Source: Schistocephalus solidus (taxonomy: Eukaryota > Platyhelminthes > Cestoda > Diphyllobothriidea > Diphyllobothriidae). Taken from it: DNA of 64,000 nt. The notes below the pieces were generated by a model. The model was not told the DNA's origin and ran no database searches. It was given only the letters and a program-made list of their open reading frames with translations. The translations under genes and the position numbers were made by a program. Every line of letters begins with the position of its first letter. Position 1 is the stretch's first letter. This document shows positions 57,620 to 64,000 of this stretch, piece by piece. The stretch is from contig WEDG01002568.1 of NCBI GenBank assembly GCA_017591395.1, positions 186,001 through 250,000 of the forward strand, given 5' to 3'.

Positions 57620-57830
57620 TTTAACGCGTTGGGGAAGTGTGTCGTCTTAAGACTGCGTACCAGAAGGACCAGTGAAGGACCTGCCAATACATTTCTCAAT
57701 GGGTAGCCCCTTTCAATCGTCGAGAATGAAGAACCTCGGTGTTCTAATAAACTCCTCACTCCAAGCTCCCTCTTCACAGTGTTTAAAGGCAATAGTCGCG
57801 ACACATGTCTTGTTTGCACTTTAATGATTT
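57620..57830 (+). mobile_element. Inverted fragment of LINE family D
   Basis: The sequence is the reverse complement of roughly 57075-57255. For example, gactgcgtaccagaaggacc here matches ggtccttctggtacgcagtc at 57210-57229. It covers the KDLGVL region in the opposite orientation, with diverged sequence. It is separated from the main copy by under 100 bp. Confidence 0.75.
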
Positions 57831-57839
57831 GTCGTTGAT

Positions 57840-58840
57840 AAGAGCTCCAATAAATTGCATCTCACTTGAAATATATACCGTTAACAGCATCAATGATTTA
57901 GAAAAGTTATCTACAGTTGAAGGCTGAAGATGCGGAAATGAAAACTGCGAAGATGATCAATAATATGGTCATCTGAACGATTTGTTTCCTCTCAGTTATA
58001 AACTGCACGGAATGACCTCATCAAACCGAATTATCAGAAAGATACAATACGCCTAAATTCTTGACTTCAATTAAACAGGGACGGTATCCTATTGAGGTCC
58101 AACAGCTACAGAAGATTGGTCTGCACGGATGTCCATCGAATTGCCGTTTTCTGGGGTTCTTCGGACTCCTGAACAGATGTCCTTTCAGAGCTTTGTTTGT
58201 TAAATGCGAAACTAGATAATCATTACGAAAATAATTAACATAATGAAGATTGTGCCAGCAACGGCAGCTTCCGCTTGGCCAACGCATCGACTCGACTCTG
58301 TCCTACATTGTCATATTAATACTTTTAACGTTTATTCTATTCACATTTTGCGTAATGAACAACTCAAAATCGAAAGCCTAGCACCACAAATAAAATGACT
58401 TAACAAAACTTATGCTTGTCAGTATTCCAACGCTGAAAACTGCAGTTATAGCTTGTTAGGTTTTGCGGTGTCTTACCAAACACCACCTGGTAAAAGGGGA
58501 TCCGTAAAATGCCCTGTTGGGCTTTTGCTCATAGAAATTGAGAATTATTGACCTCCTCATTTTAAAGGGTAGTGAAATGCGCCCTGCAAACTGCTAATGT
58601 ATTTTCTCCACCAGGGAGCATAAATAGGCAATCTGCGCAGATTTTTACAGATTACGAAATAATTTCACCATACCCTAACGGAGTTACTTATTTGTTATTT
58701 TATTTGCACCGGTTTACAGGCAAGTCAAAGGGATATACAGTGGGGGTCGAGGCTGACAGTGAGATAAAACTCCTGATCGTTCTTTATAGTGTTTTCAGGA
58801 GAAGCTGCAGCTTGTTGAACGGATTTAAAGTTCAGGACAG
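57840..58840. other. Unassigned DNA
   Basis: No supported gene. A reverse frame at 58021-58287 (LVSHLTNKALKGHLFRSPKN) is open for 88 codons but unrecognised. Confidence 0.3.
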
Positions 58841-58920
58841 GGAAGTATTTGACACAAGTGCACGGTGCAGTACTTCTCCTTTCATTGTTGTGGATCAGGT
58901 ATTCTGTACTAGCAGCAGGT

Positions 58921-59163
58921 ATGCCGGTCGAGAAGGCTGCTCGCTGTCGACTGAGGAATAATCGATTACGGACTGCAGAGCCAGCAACATTGCCTTCAGC
59001 TGAAGTCCGGCGCTGGATTCAGAGGTCCGTGGACGCCGTCAGAACGGAAGAGCTTCAGAGGAATCAGCTTCCCAGTGGAAAGGTGTCACTGAATGTAGAA
59101 AACCTAGTGACAGCTCTCAGTAAAACAAAGGATAGTTTTGCTGAATTCATTACTTCTGGGTAG
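58921..59163 (+). CDS. Possible terminal exon or small protein, unknown
   Basis: An ATG after the acceptor-like ctagcagcag|gt opens 80 codons. The sequence is compositionally protein-like, charged and helix-prone: MPVEKAARCRLRNNRLRTAE, then AEVRRWIQRSVDAVRTEELQ and ENLVTALSKTKDSFAEFITS. The frame extends further upstream to 58849 without a stop. No homology is recognised and no partner exon was found, so a chance frame cannot be excluded. Confidence 0.3.
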   Translation: MPVEKAARCRLRNNRLRTAEPATLPSAEVRRWIQRSVDAVRTEELQRNQLPSGKVSLNVENLVTALSKTKDSFAEFITSG

Positions 59164-59254
59164 TTTTATTTCCAGATTGCTATGGCGTTTTACCGAAAAA
59201 GACGTGCGGTATCTAACGGTGCGTGCCAAGGAAGAAATAAAAATACATCTTGAT

Positions 59255-59395
59255 GACTGGTGCACCGAGTGGTCGAGCTGCCTCAGGGATGTAAAAGGGG
59301 TTAAAAGGTAAAACTGTTTAAAAGTTTAAACAGTAAAATAGTCGTTCTGTAATCTACGAAGCCACAACGGGTTCGAGGCTTGTAAGCTCACAGCA
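59255..59395 (+). repeat. tRNA-like SINE
   Basis: The A-box-like string gcaccgagtggtcgagctgc and B box acgggttcgaggc are about 90 bp apart with an AT-rich interval. The spacing is larger than in a tRNA, which favours a degenerate SINE. Confidence 0.35.
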
Positions 59396-59569
59396 TTGTT
59401 GTTGGTAGGACAGGTTTTCTGTGCTCTGAAGTGAAAAACTCTTTTTTATTAAAAGAAGTTCTGGACTGATTCTATCTTCCTCCGTTCACTCGCGTGCAGA
59501 AGGCTAAATAAAGAAACGAGCAGTGATTCCAGACTGGAGTCTGACATACATTTTATAAAGGCTCGGTCC

Positions 59570-60210
59570 TAATATTGACGGTTATAAAATTTCTGAGAAG
59601 AAACCAGGTGGTTTGGCGTGCTTTCGAGACAATCAGGTCGCAGTGCTCTGACAGATTAAGACTGCTAGAAATATGATGCTCCAGATTCTTTTCTAACCCT
59701 GGGCACATTTAGGTCATGACCGTCTATCCTTCCATGGGGCTGATGGCTGGTCACCACTAACCATAACGAATCACTTGTTCCAAGAAAGCGAAGGGTGCCA
59801 TATGCGACACCACTGAGCGAAGGCTTGAAGATCCTTTTTTAAGAGCTCAAGCAAGATTTGGCGATCAGCCGGTTTATATCGATAGGCAACTTTTAAATCA
59901 TCAGCATACATAAAGGGCCTACCATACTGAAAAACAATCAGGAACATCGTTCACAAAAGGCAAAATAGAAGCGGGCCGAGTACGCTACCCTGAATAACTC
60001 CACTTCTCACGTGCGTGGGGTTGGAGATATCATCGGATGTTGTCGTAATCCACTTTTTAACATGATTTGGCTTATAATTGGGCCATCGGTTGAGCGCAGC
60101 AGGTGCCGCTACAGTGTTCAGCGGCCGACCACGAAAGTTAGGTATTCCAACCTTGCATCCTGTGTCGCATGCTGTTGCAGCATATGCTGCATGGTCTGCA
60201 TTATCCACCG
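59570..60210 (-). mobile_element. LINE RT fragment (family E)
   Basis: The reverse strand encodes HVRSGVIQGSVLGPLLFCLL, then after a frameshift FMYADDLKVAYRYKPADRQI, then a degenerate thumb to about 59580. These are the RT palm motifs. GVIQGS replaces the usual GVPQGS. The wording differs from families A, B and D, so this is a separate family. Confidence 0.75.
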
Positions 60211-60214
60211 TATT

Positions 60215-60900
60215 TGTTATTTAAATTTCTTCGCTGCCGGCTGCTCACGTCGCCCGCCATGCCGATGGCGTTTTCTGGCGGGGTACTAGTGTTGCGGTCT
60301 CAGCTAAAGTGGGCATGTTAGAGAAAATAACGCTTAAGGTTGTATAGAGGTGACGCACCTCTGGGCAGCGGAACGTTTGAATCACCGTCAGTGTCAGATG
60401 ACTAAAATAGAATAATATCATGCATTTTGGTTATCTTACCGAGGATGAAGACCGGTTTAATAACACCACGTGGTCGGTCATTATCGTGTTGTGGTTGGCT
60501 ATCCAACATAATAGTCTACAACCAAACAGCAAAATTAGGTATAAATGCAGGCCAACTTATGTCTACTTTTCACTGTCACTTTCACTTTTTCACGAATAAT
60601 AGGCTAATTGACTATTTTTGTGGTAGGAGTTGTGAACAGTGACCGAAGAGAAGAAGGAGAGTCGGTGATAAAACTTAACCTTTTTCGAATGCAAAACAAG
60701 TGGATGAACATTCGAGAAAAGATTATCGTTGTTGGACAGTGTCAACATCATATGCGGAGTCACCGTAGGCGCGCACACTCTAAATGGTCAATAATTTCAA
60801 TTAACACGAATTCCTCCTCCAGGGGAAAGCAGACGTGACTTACGTACCCTTGGCGGCAACGGGCAGCTGTGCAGTACACTTCCTATTTGGGCCTTAAAAA
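60215..60900. other. Unassigned DNA next to coding relics
   Basis: Open frames exist on both strands at 60590-60838 but none is recognised. A reverse frame (LTLSNNDNLFSNVHPLVLHS) could belong to the relic block that follows. Confidence 0.25.
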
Positions 60901-60925
60901 CCTAAGTGATAGACAATTATATTGG

Positions 60926-61483
60926 TTAGTCAAAGAAGTCTACACAATTCACATAATCTATAAAAACTAGGCCCACATCCCCATTAGGATAACGAACAAT
61001 GTTCTTAACGCATACAAGCCTATCTTTTCTAGAAATCAACTCCTCATCCGGCAGCGTGCCTAGCAGAAACCTATTTTTCTCATTATACTCAAACTGTGTA
61101 AACGATCCACCCATGGGTGGTCTCGAACCGTTTACGTGCTGTCTTTTAAAGGTTCACTCCGATTAATTGATTACATTGGGTGCCTGACCTTTTAGTTCAC
61201 CTAATCTACGAAGAATTTGCTGAAGAGGATGGGATGGCTTTTCTAAGCGTTCACTTTCAAAATGTAAAAGCTGAAAATCTGTCAAGTGGACCATGTCTTT
61301 CAACAACGTCCACAAGGTGAACAATGCTTTGAACATTGTACACCCTTTAACTCTTACCGTATACAAACTATCACATTTAAAAACATTTTTAAATAAATGC
61401 TTGCAGTATGGCACCCATTGTATGCACGACCGTGAGCGAACTAGACCTCTTACTGTCGTAAACAGTAAGAGGAAGTGCTTCAA
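60926..61483 (-). pseudogene. Unidentified coding relic
   Basis: One reverse-strand frame runs about 185 codons from 61483 to 60926 with only two internal stops (near 61161 and 61151). Both flanks look protein-like: FQLLHFESERLEKPSHPLQQ on one side and NRFLLGTLPDEELISRKDRL then VRYPNGDVGLVFIDYVN on the other. I do not recognise the family. Codon use and charge pattern suggest a once-functional gene. It could be a mobile element, a captured viral gene or a host pseudogene. Confidence 0.45.
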
Positions 61484-61712
61484 TACCTCCGTGGTAGAAC
61501 AGCATTCAGTTATTTTACACGGGTATATAACAAATCTGACGAAATTATGTACCTTTCCAAGTATCTATTTCACTTACTGACCTAGCACGTTGTGAAAACG
61601 GTCGTGATTTGCATTTATTTAGGAACGTTACCTAAAAATTAATGATAGAAACGGCTGCAACTGACCACCTAAACTGAGAATCCTTAGGGCCTCGTAGCCA
61701 GAGGTTAAAGAG

Positions 61713-61943
61713 TCATTTCGTTGCTCCCCAATAAACTAAATACAATGAGTCTATTGGGAAAGTAGAAATCAAACCAATGTTACATTCTAAGAAAGGAGAC
61801 ATGCCTATTCTGTGACAGTCGTCTGCGGCTGACAAGAAATCCACACCAGCTCTACTACGTCCGGACACGCTGTCGTAGCCAACCTTGTCTACGTACCCAC
61901 CCTTAACGAAATATATTTCACAACCATAGTAAGCATTAAACAT
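61713..61943 (-). pseudogene. Unidentified coding relic, same strand
   Basis: An open reverse frame of 76 codons (YYGCEIYFVKGGYVDKVGYD, then AGVDFLSAADDCHRIGMSPF). It lies upstream of the 60926-61483 relic in the same orientation but in a different frame. Not recognised. Confidence 0.3.
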
Positions 61944-62250
61944 TCTTAATTTGCCTTTATAAACAGCTCTAGCCGGTGCGTCATATATGATGACCGACTA
62001 CTCTGAACTGCAGGGCTTTTGTCGATTGCCTCATCATGCAAACCAGCATCTGCCTAACACAACAACTGATTTTCTAGTGGTTTGCACGGAATGCCTGAAC
62101 ATCAGAAGGCTTTCCTCAACTCGCAATAAATACCTATTACAAATACCCTCACTTAAAAAGTTTCCATTATCCTTTCCTAAAAATAGTCAAAAACTCTCTT
62201 TAAGTCTTGCGATTAATGGGAAAGCCATCTATTGCAAGACATGCTACTAT

Positions 62251-62700
62251 TTAATCATCTGCAGACTGCGTGTAATGGTTACTTAACTTATCAATCATCT
62301 GCCTTACCAGTCCCAAATTAGCGTACTCACCCCTACCCATTGTCGTTACGGATGGAGAACTGACTGCACCTCCCAACAGTGTTCGTGCGTCAGAGTGCAA
62401 GTCCGTTGTTAAGTATGGCTTGACGAGCTTCAGAAGGCTGTTCAGATGAATGTGAGTCGATTGTAGAACGAACAACCCACTTTCGCATTCCATCCCGTAA
62501 AAGTATGACTCGCCTTCTACCGAGTACACGTTGACGTTGACGGCGTCTCATCACCAGGCGTCTGTGACACTGACGATGACGACGTTGAAGAGTCAATAGA
62601 CTCCTCGTTTGAGGATGAAGTCTCCCTCATCAGACGACAAACTGTCAGATGACGAAGACGAAGATGAAGACTCGACGGCACCTTTCTCTCAAAGTTAAGT
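62251..62700 (-). pseudogene. Unidentified coding relic with Ser/acidic run
   Basis: The reverse frame from about 62545 to 62251 is open for about 98 codons (YSVEGESYFYGMECESGLFV, then SVTTMGRGEYANLGLVRQMI). Upstream in the same frame is a serine-rich, acidic run (SSSSSSSSDSLSSDEGDF), separated by three stops. It is unrecognised. Its 3' end overlaps a + strand open frame (61987-62286) by 36 bp. Confidence 0.35.
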
Positions 62701-62799
62701 TCATACGTCTTCAAGCTTCAAGAAAGTTATGCTGTATACGACGTCTAAATGTTGCATTGGATACGCCTCTAAACATACTGAAAAACGAAAAGCAAAATC

Positions 62800-63080
62800 A
62801 GTTATCAATAGGGTAGGCACGAAAACGCAAATGTCAGTCAACACTAGCGTCCGCCCAGCAGCACGTCACAACAGGAAGTGAGGCCCACGGCTGCGCGAGC
62901 AAAGGCAATTGCACGTCCAATCGATTAAACGATGAAAGCGCACGTTGTTTTTGCGCCCTTAGAGACCTACGCACAACGCAACAGGCAACCAATCAGAATG
63001 CAAAGCGCTAATGGCCACAAACAAACGAGTTCACTCGCGCCGCCTTGCTTTAAGCGTTAAATGCGTATATGCCTTCACTA
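62800..63080. promoter_or_regulatory. GC-richer, CCAAT-containing block
   Basis: A local rise in GC and CpG around 62840-63060, with ccaatcag at about 62990, contrasts with the AT-rich surroundings. It lies upstream of the reverse-strand relics and could be a promoter or a retroelement terminal region. No start site can be placed. Confidence 0.25.
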
Positions 63081-63329
63081 AATCTACAGCCAGACGGTGC
63101 TTAGACGAAATTCATGCAGACTTGCATGGGTCTTTCCACGTGAGGGTTCAGCGTGGCAAAATGGAATTCTCATCTTATTAATGTCGGTACATGTGTTTTG
63201 GGCTTGAGGCTGCTACTCCAGTTATCAGAGGCAACACTATGACTGAATGTTCGGTCATCAAGGACTTTGGGATTAAAGCTACACAACTAATTTAGATCTG
63301 TTGCCTGCCGATGGAATTCGGTAAAATGC

Positions 63330-63700
63330 GTACAGATTTGTGGCTTTATTTCTTATAATTTTACTTTTTCTGAAATTAAATTAAGACTTTTATCGAGTGG
63401 TTGTGCTTCCCATTCTTGAATATTGTTGCCATTCTTTTGGTTTAGTGAACGAGTCTCAGCCGTTCTAAAATTGTAAAGGTCAAAGACATTTCTCGGAAAA
63501 CGCTTACCTTGGACACTTTTAGCGGCGCGCTGCCCTACTCCATGGATACGCGTGCACAGCTGGCACAAAATTGAAGTCTATGGAGCGGAACTTAGAGATG
63601 CAGGTTGTGCCAAGGACTGGAAGTTGGTCTCAGATCATCACTCTCGCGCACGCTTCAACCGTAGCTCAGGAATTTTCGCCATGTTTTCACGCCCTTAACG
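63330..63700 (+). mobile_element. LINE family B fragment, C-terminal part
   Basis: The + strand reads CGFISYNFTFSEIKLRLLSS and, after a shift, LPILEYCCHSFGLVNES. This parallels CGFISYNFYLPEIKSRHYS and HPILEFCFHFFGLMNE in family B at 46.1-46.8 kb. It is a diverged, frame-broken copy in the opposite orientation. Confidence 0.7.
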
Positions 63701-63754
63701 CGATGCGTCGCGTACCAAATCTCATGCACCGTTTGTCGCCGAGTATGCCTCACT

Positions 63755-63864
63755 CTAAGCTCCTCCGCTTTTATGCTCTCTGCGCTTTGCTTCCAAGCCG
63801 CTTGCATTTACCGCGTTTTGTAAGCTCTCCTGGATGCTGCTCAGTGCTTTCTGCCACTTAATGC
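63755..63864 (-). CDS. Possible terminal exon, unknown protein
   Basis: The acceptor-like gccacctttcag is followed on the reverse strand by 35 open codons ending in a stop (IKWQKALSSIQESLQNAVNA, then LEAKRREHKSGGA). It is charged and helix-prone. No family is recognised. It could be the last exon of a gene to the right. Confidence 0.25.
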
Positions 63865-64000
63865 CTGAAAGGTGGCGAAAAGAAATTAGAAGGCATTCAA
63901 AGGCGATTTCGCGAATCTTTGCCCAAAATGTGATGGCATACAATAGATTGATAGATGTTTTATTTGCTTGGGTACCTGGAAGGGCACTCATGGGATAAAA

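Noticed and set aside
1..64000. CRISPR arrays, operons, rRNA genes, bacterial features
   Set aside because: None seen. The introns, SINEs and LINEs show a eukaryotic nuclear sequence.

Overview
The window is repeat-rich nuclear DNA from an animal, with spliced genes, GT-AG introns from 35 nt to over 6 kb and many dead retroelements. The LINE at 1-3.9 kb has a string of C-terminal CPHC zinc fingers, a type I associate with parasitic flatworms. With the other LINE families, a Penelope-like element and tRNA-derived SINEs, this suggests a platyhelminth, most likely a diphyllobothriidean tapeworm such as Spirometra or Dibothriocephalus. That placement is inference; no rRNA or mitochondrial marker is present.

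Two host genes can be assembled exon by exon. (1) On the + strand, 5247-19030, eight exons with matching phases encode the C-terminal 409 residues of an NME8/NME9 (TXNDC3/TXNDC6)-like protein: two NDP-kinase domains and an acidic Gly/Glu tail. Its thioredoxin part should lie left of the window. Its introns hold a decayed Ty3/gypsy element, a GA tract and degenerate telomere-like DNA. (2) On the - strand, 42747-33710, eleven exons encode S-adenosylmethionine decarboxylase (AMD1), the pyruvoyl enzyme that supplies the aminopropyl donor for spermidine and spermine. The whole coding region is visible, but an A7 run in the first exon breaks the frame.

Layout. 1-3.9 kb: degenerate zinc-finger LINE (+) with a deleted catalytic RT segment and a 317-bp tandem zinc-finger duplication. 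3.9-4.8 kb: a repeated block. 5.2-19 kb: NME8/9-like gene. 19-31 kb: mostly unrecognised DNA with inverted SINE pairs. 31.3-32.2 kb: Penelope-like element (-). 33.7-42.7 kb: AMD1. 43.7-44.4 kb: repeat with a hammerhead-like hairpin. 46.1-52.2 kb: a LINE (-) split by a 4.5-kb CR1-like LINE (-). 53.1-55.4 kb: a second copy of that CR1-like LINE (+). 56.4-57.8 kb: a third LINE family (-) beside an inverted fragment of itself. 59.6-60.2 kb: another RT fragment. 60.9-62.7 kb: unidentified coding relics. 63.3-63.7 kb: a further LINE fragment.

The host genes have no functional link to each other. The rest records repeated nested, inverted and tail-to-tail retroelement insertion. All exon calls rest on reading frame, splice consensus, phase agreement and remembered family motifs; no database search was run.
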